Positions 47,119-56,596 of a stretch of DNA of 64,000 bases are shown piece by piece. The stretch comes from Paracandidimonas soli (lineage in GTDB: Bacteria > Pseudomonadota > Gammaproteobacteria > Burkholderiales > Burkholderiaceae_B). The translations under genes and the position numbers were made by a program. The notes beneath the pieces are model-generated. The model did not search any database. It had not been told where the DNA came from and was given only the letters and a program-made list of their open reading frames with translations. The number at the start of each line of letters is the position of its first letter. The stretch's first letter is position 1. The stretch covers positions 372,001-436,000 of the forward strand of contig NZ_SMBX01000003.1 in assembly GCF_004342005.1 (NCBI RefSeq), given 5' to 3'.

Positions 47119-48733
47119 TCTTTTCCATCCATGTGCGCATGACCATCGCTACAGCGCGGGGATCCTTCTCCGCCATCTGGCGCGCAGTATTCAGATTGTC
47201 CTCGTAGCGGCTGATCTCGGACGCGCGCCGCTCGGCCTGCGCCTTTTCCTCGAGCAGCGCGTCGGCATTGCGATCGACGGCGGCGGGCGGCGCGACGCGG
47301 GGAGTCAGCAGGGAATCGAGTATCGGCTTGGCGATTTTCCGCCATGCGAACAGCAGGGCGATGGCGATCAGGAGATACTTGAGCGCAAGGATAGCCAGGG
47401 CATGCATTTCAGGGTCTTTCCACACGGGCAGGGTATCCGGCGTATCGTTGAACTGGCTGTTGACGACGCTGACGGTATCGCCGCGATCGGCATTGAATCC
47501 CATGGCCTGGCGCACGATGCTTTCGATCTTGGCCAGGTCTTCCTCGGAAAGCGCGGCGAGCGTGCCGTCGGCCTGCTCGCGATAGTTGACGACCACGGCG
47601 GCGGACAGCCTTTGTATCCGTCCGGTGGGGTCCTTGACGTGGCTGATGGTGCGGTCGAGCTCGTAGTTGGTGGTGCTGTCGCTGCGCGTGTTGCGATTGG
47701 TGGCGGCTGCCGGGGTTGCTCCAGGGCCGGCCTGGACGGTGTCGGCTGGAGCGGGCGCATCGACGGGCGCTACGGGATCGGCTGGCGGCTGATTGCTCAA
47801 GGCGCCGGGCACGCCCTGGGCGATTCCCGGGCCTGCCTGCGAAGACGCGCTGAGCTGCTGGCTGCGGATGGCCGCCTCGCCGGGATTCTGGTTGGGACGG
47901 TAGACTTCGGAAGTCTGTTCGCGCTGGGAGAAATCGATGTCGGCGCTGACCTGCGCGCGCGCATTGCCGGCGCCGACCAGCGGAGTCAGCAGCGTCATGA
48001 TGCGCTCGACCGTGCGCTGTTCGACATCGTGGACCATGTCGCGCCGCAGGCCGTCGCTCTTGGCCTCGCCGGAGGGCTGGGTCAGCAGGCGGCCGTTCTG
48101 GTCGACGATGGAAACATTTTCCGCCGACAGGTTGGGAACGCTGGACGATACCAGCCAGGCGATGGCAGCCACCTGGTTCTGGTTCAGGTGTCGGCCGGGA
48201 TACAGGTTGAGCAGCACTGACGCGGTGGGAGCCTGGCGCTCGCGGACGAACAGGGTTTCGCGCGGGATGGCGAGATGGACCCGGGCTTTCTGCACCGAAT
48301 GCAAGGCTTCGATGGAGCTGCCGAGCTCGCCTTCCAGGCCGCGCTGGTAGGTGACCTGTTCGCTGAACTGGCTGGCGCCGAAACGGGCGTTGTCGAACAG
48401 TTCGAAGCCGACCTGGCCGCTGCGCGGCAGGCCCTGTTCGGCCAACTGCAGCCGGGTTGCATGGACCTGCTCGGCGGGAATCAGGATGGCGCCGCCGTTT
48501 TCGGAGAAGCGGTAGGGGATGTTCATCTGCGAGAGGGCGCTGACGATTGCGCCGCCATCGCGGTCTTCCAGATTGGAGAACAGCACCCGGTAGTCCGGGC
48601 CACGCGACCACAGCAGCAGGACGACTACGAGCGCCACCAGCGCGGCCAGGGCGCCGATCTGGTAGTGGCGCGGCAGGTCGCGCGCCTTGGCAAGCGCGGG
48701 AAAGCGGGATAGCAGTGCGGCCTGCTCGCTCAT
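47105..48733 (-). CDS. fliF: MS-ring protein FliF
   Basis: A 542-residue inner-membrane ring protein, the base of the motor. TM1 (about 24-45, ALAALVALVVVLLLWS) is followed by YRVLFSNLEDRDGGAIVSAL; RBM domains fill the periplasm; a disordered Pro/Ala linker spans about 285-345; TM2 (ILALKYLLIAIALLFAW) lies near 440, and the C-terminal tail binds FliG. It is the first gene of the fliFGHIJK operon and is divergent from fliE. Confidence 0.96.
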   Translation of the reverse strand: MSEQAALLSRFPALAKARDLPRHYQIGALAALVALVVVLLLWSRGPDYRVLFSNLEDRDGGAIVSALSQMNIPYRFSENGGAILIPAEQVHATRLQLAEQGLPRSGQVGFELFDNARFGASQFSEQVTYQRGLEGELGSSIEALHSVQKARVHLAIPRETLFVRERQAPTASVLLNLYPGRHLNQNQVAAIAWLVSSSVPNLSAENVSIVDQNGRLLTQPSGEAKSDGLRRDMVHDVEQRTVERIMTLLTPLVGAGNARAQVSADIDFSQREQTSEVYRPNQNPGEAAIRSQQLSASSQAGPGIAQGVPGALSNQPPADPVAPVDAPAPADTVQAGPGATPAAATNRNTRSDSTTNYELDRTISHVKDPTGRIQRLSAAVVVNYREQADGTLAALSEEDLAKIESIVRQAMGFNADRGDTVSVVNSQFNDTPDTLPVWKDPEMHALAILALKYLLIAIALLFAWRKIAKPILDSLLTPRVAPPAAVDRNADALLEEKAQAERRASEISRYEDNLNTARQMAEKDPRAVAMVMRTWMEKNGNR

Positions 48734-49185
48734 CGGCCGCTCCGGCGAAGTGGCGACGCGCCTTTCCCTGCCTCGGCTTCAAAGCCGCGGTTTGCGATTT
48801 GGCGTGTGGACGGGATCGGCGGGTAGTGTCGATGGAACAGGATAGGCATGCTGCGGGTTCATCCGGAAGGAGCCTGCATTATTGCCAGTAAGCCGTCGGC
48901 GCCAATGGTCGAAAAGCGCTGCTTTTGGGGCTTATTTATGCTGAATGCTCGCGCTTGCCAGCGGGGCCGGGCCTTTGCGGGGAAGGCGGAAGTGTGGCGG
49001 CCCATGGCGCGCTTTTGTCCAAACGGATGAAAACCGCCCGGTTTCCCTGATTGTTGCCGCGCTTGGCGATGCCGACCGGGCATTACCATTGCGGTACAGT
49101 CGTCGTGGATATCCGCTGCCAGCGGGTTCTGGGGCGGCAACCGGTTTTCCCTCCGCCGCAAGGGCGGCATCTTCCTGTCATCGCA
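48734..49185. other. Divergent promoter region between fliF and fliE
   Basis: 452 bases that must carry the promoters of both fliFGHIJK and fliE, expected FlhDC targets. Short palindromes are seen: AAAAGC/GCTTTT around GCT (48912-48926) and AAACCG/CGGTTT around CC (49031-49044). I could not match them confidently to the FlhDC box, nor fix a -35/-10 pair. No gene was recognised here. Confidence 0.6.
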
Positions 49186-49518
49186 ATGTCCATCGACCGT
49201 ATCGCCACCATCGAATCCGTCCTGCAGCAGATGCGCGCCCTGACGCAGGCGGCCCAGTCGTCCTCTTCGGCTGGCGCTGTCTCGCAGACGGAGCAGGGCG
49301 GCTTCGCCGCGGAGCTGCAGCGATCCCTGCGCCAGGTTTCCCAGATGCAGAACGCGGCCTCCGGGCAGGCAAAGGCCTTCGTCGCCGGCGAGCCGGGCAT
49401 CGCCCTGAACGATGTCATGATCGATATGCAGAAGGCCGGCATCGGCTTCCAGACCACGGTCCAGGTGCGCAACCGGCTGGTCGCCGCCTATCAGGAAATC
49501 GCCAGCATGCCTGTCTAG
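49186..49518 (+). CDS. fliE: Hook-basal body complex protein FliE
   Basis: A 110-residue adaptor joining the MS ring to the rod. MSIDRIATIESVLQQMRALT opens it, and the conserved end DVMIDMQKAGIGFQTTVQVR and NRLVAAYQEI is the family signature. The start is the ATG at 49186; the frame is open for 45 codons upstream without similarity. Its TAG overlaps the TAG of the convergent fhlB-like gene within a single CTAG palindrome. Confidence 0.95.
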   Translation: MSIDRIATIESVLQQMRALTQAAQSSSSAGAVSQTEQGGFAAELQRSLRQVSQMQNAASGQAKAFVAGEPGIALNDVMIDMQKAGIGFQTTVQVRNRLVAAYQEIASMPV

Positions 49519-49796
49519 GTTTTCTTGTCTGTTTCCGACTCCAGGGAGTAAAGCCACGCCAGCAGCTCGGCAACGGCGATATACAGTTGCGGCGGAATCT
49601 GGCTGTCGAGCCTTACCTGCATCAGCAGCCCTACGAGCTCCGGGGATTCGTGCACATACAGCGAATGCTCCTTGGCCGTGCGTATGATGGTTTGCGCCAC
49701 GGTGCCATATCCCTTGGCCACGACCCTGGGAGCACCGTCGGAAGGGTCGTAGCGCAGGGCGACGGCTTCGGAGCGCGGAGGCGTGGCGTCGCTCAT
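49515..49796 (-). CDS. FlhB C-terminal-domain protein (FhlB type)
   Basis: A 93-residue cytoplasmic protein equivalent to the FlhB C-terminal domain without its membrane part. Residues EAVALRYD, GAPRVVAKG, IPPQLYIAVAELLAWLYSLE align with the window's own FlhB from just after its NPTH cleavage site. The NPTH motif itself is missing, so this is like a pre-cleaved domain. Such FhlB proteins can act in export switching. Its ATG overlaps the FliK-like gene stop (ATGA), so the two are co-translated. Confidence 0.9.
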   Translation of the reverse strand: MSDATPPRSEAVALRYDPSDGAPRVVAKGYGTVAQTIIRTAKEHSLYVHESPELVGLLMQVRLDSQIPPQLYIAVAELLAWLYSLESETDKKT

Positions 49797-50977
49797 GGCG
49801 CAGTCCCCCGGGCGTCGGTCGTGTCCGTAATGTCCAACTGGCTGAGCTGCATGCCCGAGGCTGAAAGCCGCGCGCGCAACTGGCCCGCCTGTTCGGAGAG
49901 TAGCGCGGCCGATTCGGGCGCTTCGATCCGCATGACGATCTGCTGCCCGGCCAGCGTCAGCCTGGCGTGAACGGACCCCAGTCCAGGCAGCTCCAGCTTC
50001 AGTTTCGTGGCCCAGCTGTCGGGCGCGTCGGAAGCAGTATCATCTTGCCCGGCATTCCTGCGGACTTCCCATTCCATGTCGGCGTCCGGCCAGACTTCGC
50101 CGCGCCAGGCAATCGATTGATTGGCCAGGACTTCCAGCTGCTGGCGCACCAGCACCTGTATTTCCGCAGGCATGGCGCCCGGCTGCGCGGCCTGATGGGC
50201 GCCGGATGGCTGAGCTTGAGGGCTCGTATTGCCCGGGGAGGATTCCGGCGGCGGGGCGGAGGCGGCCTTGAGCGCCTGGTGCTCGGATTGGGGGACAGGC
50301 AGCTGCGCCTGCGGCTCGGCGCGCAATTCGGCGACAGTGCGCTGCCCGGAAAGCAACTGCGCCAGATGCGATTCGTAGAAAACCCCGCTGTTGCCGATGG
50401 CCTGGGAAAGGCTCTGGACCAGGGCGCCGGCCAGCGAACCCGGGGGGCCGGCCTGGAATTGCGCCGTCGTTGCTCCGGCGGCCGTAGCGGGCGCCGGCGA
50501 AGGCGGCATGGGCTGGCCGGTGGGAGGCGGCGTCTGCGCCGCTTGCGACGGGACCGGATTGGGAAGCTGGTGCGGGTTGCCGACCAGGGGCTGGCGCGAG
50601 GCGATGGCGGCGTTTCCGGCGTAGTTATTCAGCAGCTCGAGTATGATGCGCGCCGCGCTGCCCAGCGTGGTGGGAGCGGAGCTTGTCGCTTGTGTTGCCG
50701 TGGGGTGGCTGGCCGGTGATCCGGAGGATGCGCGCGCCGTGGCGGCCTGCCTGCGGTGTTCTACCTGGCCGATCGTGCGGTTGAGGTTTTCCTGGGGGTG
50801 GCGGACCGTATCGTTGCGCACGGGATCGGCGCGTTCGGGAGAGCCGGGTTGGCTGACGGCATCGGGGCGCGCGCCCGATACCAGGTTGGCCTGTTGCGAC
50901 AGGGTGGTGCCGAGCACGGCGTCCAGCCGTTGCACCAGCAGCGTTCCCAGGGCCGATGGCGCGCCTCCGATGCTCAT
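49793..50977 (-). CDS. Second FliK-like hook-length control protein
   Basis: A 394-residue protein with a low-complexity, Pro/Ala/Gln-rich N-terminal half and a C-terminal FliK/flg_hook-type domain, ending KLKLELPGLGSVHARLTLAG and ARLSASGMQLSQLDITD. It is distinct from the fliK at 42.2 kb (little identity outside the fold). It sits 2 bases after fliT and overlaps the FhlB-like gene. Likely a partner of FhlB; a role in hook or late-substrate control is inference. Confidence 0.82.
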   Translation of the reverse strand: MSIGGAPSALGTLLVQRLDAVLGTTLSQQANLVSGARPDAVSQPGSPERADPVRNDTVRHPQENLNRTIGQVEHRRQAATARASSGSPASHPTATQATSSAPTTLGSAARIILELLNNYAGNAAIASRQPLVGNPHQLPNPVPSQAAQTPPPTGQPMPPSPAPATAAGATTAQFQAGPPGSLAGALVQSLSQAIGNSGVFYESHLAQLLSGQRTVAELRAEPQAQLPVPQSEHQALKAASAPPPESSPGNTSPQAQPSGAHQAAQPGAMPAEIQVLVRQQLEVLANQSIAWRGEVWPDADMEWEVRRNAGQDDTASDAPDSWATKLKLELPGLGSVHARLTLAGQQIVMRIEAPESAALLSEQAGQLRARLSASGMQLSQLDITDTTDARGTAP

Positions 50978-50979
50978 GG

Positions 50980-51306
50980 TCAGGATTGCGATGTCTTGTA
51001 GGCCTGCACTGCGCCGCGCTGCCGCTTGATGTCGCCCAGCAGCGACGCCAGCCGCTCCATTTCCGGCATTGCCAGTTTGCGTATGCTGGCGTCATTGTCG
51101 AGGATCCGGATCAGGTATTCCCTGCGCGCGTCGGTGGCGTTGTTGTCCAACGGCTCCAGGTTGCGCAGGGCTTCCACGGCTTCCTGGTAGGCATCGCTCA
51201 GGGCGATGACGTCCGCCCACTGATTCGCATAGGCCTTTTCCAACATCTGGCTGGTGATGTCGGCGATTGTCTTGTAATACTGCAGGATGGGGGGGCTGGC
51301 GCTCAT
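50980..51306 (-). CDS. fliT: Flagellar chaperone FliT
   Basis: A 108-residue helical cytoplasmic protein, expected to be the chaperone of FliD and, in enterics, a regulator of FlhDC. ILQYYKTIADITSQMLEKAY opens the helical bundle. I chose the ATG at 51306 (MSASPPILQ) rather than a TTG ten codons upstream. It follows fliS after 104 bases and precedes the FliK-like gene. Confidence 0.85.
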   Translation of the reverse strand: MSASPPILQYYKTIADITSQMLEKAYANQWADVIALSDAYQEAVEALRNLEPLDNNATDARREYLIRILDNDASIRKLAMPEMERLASLLGDIKRQRGAVQAYKTSQS

Positions 51307-51410
51307 GGCATCAGAGGATTGGGAGGCGGGTTGCAAAAGCCAAGGCTCCAGAAAAGACGGCTAACGGCATGGGCGGAACGTTGGAAGCGCGGCCCCGGGC
51401 GCGGCGAGAA

Positions 51411-51848
51411 TCATGCGCCCGCTGTCTGCTCGATGGGCTTTGGGGTCATTGTGGCTTCGTGCCACGCCTGGCTGACGGTGCCGAGCATTTGCTGCGCGAT
51501 TTCCAGGCTTTCCCGGCTGTTGTTCAGGTTGGCCAGCAGCAGGTGGCGAATGATGAGATCGTAGCTTGCAACAAGGCTGGAGGCGACTTCGCCGCCCGCT
51601 TCGCGGTCGACGCTGGCCTTCAGGCCGGAATCCACGATGTCGATCGCCTTCGATATGGTCAGGCGGCGGCCTTCGTGGTTGTCGTGCTGCATGTACAGCG
51701 CAGCCTTGCCCATGGCGGCCAGGGCGCCCTGCATCAGCAGGGAAATGAGGCGTTCGGGCGTTGCGCTGAGGACTTCGGTCTCCAGTCCGATGCTGGCATA
51801 GGACTGGGCGGAGCGCTGCCGCGTGGTGCGTGGTGCGTATGACATCAT
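51411..51848 (-). CDS. fliS: Flagellin export chaperone FliS
   Basis: A 145-residue four-helix chaperone that binds the flagellin C-terminus before export. Family motifs: YASIGLETEVLSATPERLIS and LMQGALAAMGKAALYM. Its presence implies a flagellin elsewhere in the genome, since none is in this window. It starts 3 bases after fliD. Confidence 0.95.
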   Translation of the reverse strand: MMSYAPRTTRQRSAQSYASIGLETEVLSATPERLISLLMQGALAAMGKAALYMQHDNHEGRRLTISKAIDIVDSGLKASVDREAGGEVASSLVASYDLIIRHLLLANLNNSRESLEIAQQMLGTVSQAWHEATMTPKPIEQTAGA

Positions 51849-51851
51849 GGC

Positions 51852-53255
51852 TTACTTGGAGGATTCCTTGCCGAGGTTGCTTAGCATGGACAGTTGCTGC
51901 GTCAGGTAGGTGCTGAGGGAGTTCATCTGGGCCAGGGTCTTGTCCAGGCCGATGAACTGCTGGCGATAGGCTTCGATGGTGGCGTCGATGCGTTCGGACG
52001 TGGACTGGAACTGTTTTTCGAGCCGTTTGAGCGCCTCGGTGGAGCCTTCCTGGGCGCTGGCGATATAGCCGTCGGAGCGCAGGAACGGATCCGCCGCGTT
52101 GGTAATGGCCTTGGTGAGGCTCTTGTCGCCGACGAACAGGTTGGTGATGTCGCCCAGGTTCTCTTTGAGCGCCTTTTCCAGTTTTTCGCTGTCGACCTTC
52201 AGGGTGCCGATGGTGTAGTCGTCGGTGACGATGCCCAGGTCGGACAGGGAGCGCATGGCGCCGGAGTCCGTGGAGAAGCCGATGGCCTCGCGCATCTGGC
52301 TCTGTACGCGGCGCGCCAGGGAGTCGCCGGTCAGGGCGCTGCCTTTTTGTGCTTCCGTATCGTAGGTCGTCAGGTTGCGTATGGTGGTCTGCAGGCTGTT
52401 GTAGGCCTTGACGAAGGCGTTGACGGCGGTGGTGGCGGCGGTGTCGTCGCGGGACACGGTGATCGTGACGGGGTCGGCGCTGGCCTTGGTCAGCGTCAGC
52501 TTGACGCCTTCGATGACGTCGTCGAGCTGGTTGCTCTGGCTGGTGATGGCGATACCGCCGTTTTCAGGGGATCCGTTGACATAGACGCTGGCGTTGACGG
52601 CCGCCTGTTCAGTGAGCGAGTGCGTGCCGCCGCTGCTGAAGCCGATGAGGCCTTGCAGCTCGCTGTTGCCGGAAACCGAGATTTCGGTGACGGCCGCGTC
52701 GGTGCCGGTGGTTCGCGAGGTCAGCATGAGCCGGAAGGGCGCATCGCTGCCGTCGTTGATGATGGTGGCGCTGACGCCGAGCTTGTCGTCGGCGTTGATG
52801 GCCTTGACCAGGTCGTTCAGCGAGGTGCCCTTGCCGGAAAGGTCGAGGGTCTGGACCGTGCCGTCGCCGAGGGTGATCGAAATGCTGCCCCCGGATCCGA
52901 TGTTGCTGGTGCGGTCGGCCTGTCCCTGGGTGGTCAGGCTTTGCGCGGAAGCCAGCGTATTCACCGTCAGGCGGTATTGCCCGGCAATGGCCTTTTCGGA
53001 GGTGCTGACGCCGATGGCTTCGCTGTTGCTGCTGGATTTCATGGCGCCGATCGTACCGGGCTTGCCGAGCTGTTCCGCGGCGTTCTTGAAGGCCTCGAGC
53101 GCGCTCTTGATGGTGCCGTAGGCGGAAAAGCGATTGGTTTCCTGGATCTGGCGGTTCTGGACGAGTTCCAGGGCGACGTTTTCGCTTTTGCGAAGATCGC
53201 TGAGGATTTGCTCGATGGGAAGGCCGGAGCCCACGCCGATACTGGAAATTGCCAT
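51852..53255 (-). CDS. fliD: Filament cap protein FliD
   Basis: A 467-residue cap (HAP2) that folds flagellin at the filament tip. N-terminal ISSIGVGSGLPIEQILSDLR; C-terminal coiled-coil region QFIGLDKTLAQMNSLSTYLT with QLSMLSNLG. The length is normal. A GGAGA ribosome site precedes the ATG. It lies second in the flaG-fliD-fliS-fliT unit. Confidence 0.96.
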   Translation of the reverse strand: MAISSIGVGSGLPIEQILSDLRKSENVALELVQNRQIQETNRFSAYGTIKSALEAFKNAAEQLGKPGTIGAMKSSSNSEAIGVSTSEKAIAGQYRLTVNTLASAQSLTTQGQADRTSNIGSGGSISITLGDGTVQTLDLSGKGTSLNDLVKAINADDKLGVSATIINDGSDAPFRLMLTSRTTGTDAAVTEISVSGNSELQGLIGFSSGGTHSLTEQAAVNASVYVNGSPENGGIAITSQSNQLDDVIEGVKLTLTKASADPVTITVSRDDTAATTAVNAFVKAYNSLQTTIRNLTTYDTEAQKGSALTGDSLARRVQSQMREAIGFSTDSGAMRSLSDLGIVTDDYTIGTLKVDSEKLEKALKENLGDITNLFVGDKSLTKAITNAADPFLRSDGYIASAQEGSTEALKRLEKQFQSTSERIDATIEAYRQQFIGLDKTLAQMNSLSTYLTQQLSMLSNLGKESSK

Positions 53256-53383
53256 TTGTGTTTCTCCTGCGGATATTTTCGTTGCAATTGAGCCAATGCA
53301 ATCCCGCCGATAAACGCCAGATCCAAGGGCTCATTGCGCATTTGGGCTGTTTCCCCCGGAAGCGCCGGCCGGGGCGGGGAGTG

Positions 53384-53782
53384 TCAGGCCTGGGTGTCGA
53401 CCGTATTGCCCTGGAACTGGACGATCATCTTGGCGATGCGCAGGACCGCATCCGAAGGAACCGTACGGATGACCTCGCCGGAGGCCGAGTCGATGATCGA
53501 GATGACGACCCGCTGGGCGTCATCGTCGATCTCGAAGCGCATTCCGGTGGACCAAGCCTGCATTTCGGAGTTCAACTGTTCGATGGTCTTGTCGAGCGAC
53601 TGATTGCCGGACTGTTCCTGGGATGAGCCATTGCGATTGCCGGCCGTGGGGTTGCTGTTCGTGGTTTCGACGGTGGGTGGAACCGAGATCGCGGAATCCG
53701 GCGCGACGAAGGGATGTCCTGTCTCGGGAACGGCGGGATTGCCTGCGAATGCTGCCGGTCCGATGGCAAGTGGTTGAACCAT
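53384..53782 (-). CDS. flaG: FlaG-family protein
   Basis: A 132-residue protein with a disordered Ser/Thr/Asn-rich N-terminus and a C-terminal FlaG domain (MRFEIDDDAQRVVISIIDSA, then EVIRTVPSDAVLRIAK). FlaG affects filament length in some bacteria. The ATG at 53782 has GGAG 8 bases upstream; longer in-frame starts exist but lack a ribosome site. It is first in the late operon behind a FliA promoter. Confidence 0.92.
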   Translation of the reverse strand: MVQPLAIGPAAFAGNPAVPETGHPFVAPDSAISVPPTVETTNSNPTAGNRNGSSQEQSGNQSLDKTIEQLNSEMQAWSTGMRFEIDDDAQRVVISIIDSASGEVIRTVPSDAVLRIAKMIVQFQGNTVDTQA

Positions 53783-53887
53783 GGGTGACGCTCCTGTGTC
53801 TGGTGGCTGCGGGCGCATGCAATTCCTGCGCCTGGATTTCCGGTGGGGTGCGGCTGGCGGGACCCCGCCGTACACTGCCTGGGCCCT

Positions 53888-53914
53888 GTAACGGCAGGCT
53901 TGGGCGCATCTTTA
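53888..53914 (-). promoter_or_regulatory. Sigma-28 (FliA) promoter of flaG-fliDST
   Basis: On the minus strand, TAAA is followed by exactly 15 bases and GCCGTTAC, a 6-of-8 match to the GCCGATAA -10 element and 7 of 8 to the flgK-type element. It lies about 105 bases before flaG. The operon contents (cap, chaperones) are typical class III genes. Confidence 0.75.
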
Positions 53915-54026
53915 GCCTGCTGCCGCCATAAATGCGGGAACAGCGCGTGGATTCCTTGCTTTATCGCTTCAATATACGGGTGAGGCCTGGCGGATAATCA
54001 AGCATCCATTCATCCACGATTCCAGC

Positions 54027-54785
54027 ATGGCCGTCTCCGAAGAAAATCGTCTGATCGCACAGCATGCGCCGCTGGTAAGGCGTCTGGCGCTGCAGTTGCT
54101 GGCCAGGCTGCCCGCCAGCGTGGAGCTCGACGACCTGATCCAGGCGGGCATGATGGGCTTGCTGGACGCCATCAGGCGCTATCAGTTTTCCGCGGATGCC
54201 CAGTTCGAAACCTACGCCATCATGCGTATCCGCGGCGCCATGCTGGATGAGCTGCGCAGCCAGGACTGGCTGCCGCGCAGTGTGCGGGCCAAGGCGAAAT
54301 CCATCGAGCAGGCGATACAGCGCCTGACGCACCGCCTGTTGCGCCCGGCGCATGAGCACGAAATCGCGGAAGAGCTGGGAATGTCGCTGGAGGACTACCA
54401 ACTGCTTCAGGATGATGCGCGCGGCGTGCAGATATTGCACTATGAGGACCTGGCGCGCGGCGACGAGAACAAGCCCGATCCGCTGGGGCACCTGATCAGC
54501 GGCGATGACAACGGTTCGGATACGCCGCTGGGCAAGCTGATGTCGCAGGCGCTGCGCAAAGCTGTCATTTCCGCCATCGATGCCTTGCCCGAGCGGGAGA
54601 AGCTGGTGCTGTCCCTGCACTTCGAGCAGGATCTCAACCAGAAGGAAATCGCCAGCGTGCTGGGCGTGACGGAAGGCAGGGTCTCCCAGCTGAAATCGCA
54701 GGCGGTGCTCAGGATAAGGGCTGCGCTGACGGACAAAGCCTGGGATGTCCACCCCGGCGCCGCCGATCTGCAAATGATACTTTAG
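54027..54785 (+). CDS. fliA: Flagellar sigma factor FliA (sigma-28)
   Basis: A 252-residue sigma-70 family factor for late flagellar and chemotaxis genes. Region 2: PASVELDDLIQAGMMGLLDA and FETYAIMRIRGAMLDELRSQ. Region 3: EIAEELGMSLEDY. Region 4 HTH: LNQKEIASVLGVTEGRVSQL. It is restrained by FlgM (23.5 kb). It is divergent from flaG across 244 bases and converges with the Aer-like gene. Confidence 0.97.
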   Translation: MAVSEENRLIAQHAPLVRRLALQLLARLPASVELDDLIQAGMMGLLDAIRRYQFSADAQFETYAIMRIRGAMLDELRSQDWLPRSVRAKAKSIEQAIQRLTHRLLRPAHEHEIAEELGMSLEDYQLLQDDARGVQILHYEDLARGDENKPDPLGHLISGDDNGSDTPLGKLMSQALRKAVISAIDALPEREKLVLSLHFEQDLNQKEIASVLGVTEGRVSQLKSQAVLRIRAALTDKAWDVHPGAADLQMIL

Positions 54786-54805
54786 GGCGGATGCCGATCC
54801 GCCCT
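54784..54805. terminator. Hairpin between convergent fliA and Aer-like gene
   Basis: Perfect 9-bp arms AGGGCGGAT (54784-54792) and ATCCGCCCT (54797-54805) with a 4-base loop, starting in the fliA stop codon and lying in the 42-base gap between opposed genes. No T-run, but the location suits a shared terminator. Confidence 0.6.
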
Positions 54806-54827
54806 CCAGAGGGGTGGCTGCCCCGCT

Positions 54828-56495
54828 TCAGATGCCTGGCGAGGCGGTTTGCAGGCGCCGCGCCGAGGAAGGTTTGTTCGCGACGGCGGCATGCGCCGAC
54901 ACTTTCTCCGGATATGCCTTGCGGGCGGCCAGCACTTCGATAGTGCGCTTCAGCTTGAGACTGTCTTCCGACAAGTGCTTTGCCGCCGTTCCCAGTTCCT
55001 GGACCAGGCGGCGGTTTTCCCCGATTCCCGCATCCATGTACTCGATGGCGCCGCGTATTTGCGCCAGTCCGGAGGATTGCTCCACCGAGGCCGACGATAT
55101 CTGGTCCATGACTCTGGATGTGGATTCGACCGATTGCATGATGTCCTGCATGGTCTGGTCCGTCGCCCGCGCCTGATCGGCGCCTTGCGATATTCTGTCG
55201 ACGGATTCGTCGATCAGTGTCTTGATCTCCTTGGCTGCCTGGCTGCTTTTGTGGGCAAGGCTTCTGACTTCCCCCGCGACGACGGCGAATCCTTTGCCGG
55301 CGTCGCCGGCGCGCGCCGATTCGACGGCGGCATTCAACGCCAGGATATTGGTTTGAAAGGCGATGCTTTCGATCATGCCGATGATCTCTCCCACCTTGCC
55401 GGAACTTTCGCGGATTCCCTGCATGGTCGCGATCAGCTCCGTCATGGCGTCTTTGCCGCGTTGCGCGGTCTGCATACAGGTATCGGCCAGCCGGTTTGCG
55501 TGCAAGGCATTGTCCGTATTGCGGCCGACGGCGGCCGTGAATTGCTCCATGCTGGCGACAGTCTGCCGGATCGATTCCGCCTGCTCGTGCGTGCGCCGCT
55601 CCAGCTGCGCATTGCTCTGGTTCAGCCCGGCGGCTGTCCGGACGGTGGAGTCCACGCCGGCATTCACATTGCCCGAGATATCCATCAGGCTTTTGCGCAT
55701 GATGTCCAGATAAAAGTACAACTGCTGCATCTCATTGCTGGCATTGGTGCGGATATCCACCGCGAGGTTGCCTGCGGAAATTTGCCGGGCGATAGAGGCG
55801 ATGTCGTCCAACGGCTTCAGAATGCGCCGGGCGGTACGCCAGCCGTACAGGCAAAGACCTGCGGCGGGAAGACCCAGCAGGAGCGCCAGCCATATGCCGG
55901 GCGCGGCTTCCGGCGCTTGCTTCTGGCCGAGATGCCAGGCGGCGCCGGCAAGCAGGAGAAAACCGCCCATCAGGCGGAACAGCGATGCCCCTAGGGTAGG
56001 ACGGAAGGGCGCGGCCAGCCGAGACAGAAGGCGGCGCCAGCCGGTCTCGGTCTTTCTGCCGCGATGGATGATGTGGCCGCCGGATCGCCCCGCGTTGATG
56101 CGGGCGTAAAAGGATTCGGCATCGCGTATCTGGGCTTCGGAGGGTTTCACGCGCACCGAGGCGTAACCGGTGACTTCACCATGTTCGACGATGGGCGCGA
56201 CGCTGGCCTGCACCCAGTAGAAGCCGCCGTCTTTTCTTCTGTTCTTGACCATGCCCAGCCAGGGTTCGCCGGATTTCAGCGTCTGCCACAAATCCCCGAA
56301 GGCTTGAGGCGGCATGTCAGGGTGCCTGACCAGGTTGTGCGGCTGGCCTATGAGTTCTTCGTAGGAAAAACCGCTGACCTCGACGAAGGCGGGGTTGGCG
56401 TAGATGATGCGGCCTTTCTTGTCGGTTTTCGAGATCAGGTACTGATCCGGGCGCATGACGGTTTCGTTGTCTGTGACTGGCAGGTTCTTCCTCAT
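54828..56495 (-). CDS. Aer-like PAS-domain chemoreceptor
   Basis: A 555-residue receptor. The N-terminal PAS domain (about 12-115) has the Aer-type sequence [20 protein letters not shown] and RHPDMP, followed by [10 protein letters not shown]; it likely binds FAD and senses redox or oxygen indirectly. Two hydrophobic segments (about 175-220) anchor it with no real periplasmic domain. HAMP and the signalling rod follow, with the tip [20 protein letters not shown]. The tail ends ASPGI, without a CheR pentapeptide. The start [20 protein letters not shown] is typical of Aer. Confidence 0.93.
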   Translation of the reverse strand: MRKNLPVTDNETVMRPDQYLISKTDKKGRIIYANPAFVEVSGFSYEELIGQPHNLVRHPDMPPQAFGDLWQTLKSGEPWLGMVKNRRKDGGFYWVQASVAPIVEHGEVTGYASVRVKPSEAQIRDAESFYARINAGRSGGHIIHRGRKTETGWRRLLSRLAAPFRPTLGASLFRLMGGFLLLAGAAWHLGQKQAPEAAPGIWLALLLGLPAAGLCLYGWRTARRILKPLDDIASIARQISAGNLAVDIRTNASNEMQQLYFYLDIMRKSLMDISGNVNAGVDSTVRTAAGLNQSNAQLERRTHEQAESIRQTVASMEQFTAAVGRNTDNALHANRLADTCMQTAQRGKDAMTELIATMQGIRESSGKVGEIIGMIESIAFQTNILALNAAVESARAGDAGKGFAVVAGEVRSLAHKSSQAAKEIKTLIDESVDRISQGADQARATDQTMQDIMQSVESTSRVMDQISSASVEQSSGLAQIRGAIEYMDAGIGENRRLVQELGTAAKHLSEDSLKLKRTIEVLAARKAYPEKVSAHAAVANKPSSARRLQTASPGI

Positions 56496-56596
56496 GAGCT
56501 CTCTTTGGCGCAGCTTGAATGGCGGCGTGGTTTCGGACGGGTATCGATGGAGGAGCGAGGGTCGATCCCGTACGTGCCGATGGTTGTAATAAAAAT

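Noticed and set aside
53306..53313. GCCGATAA, a perfect sigma-28 -10 element on the plus strand near fliD
   Set aside because: The base group 15 positions upstream is ATTG, not TAAA, and the direction would drive only antisense RNA into flaG.
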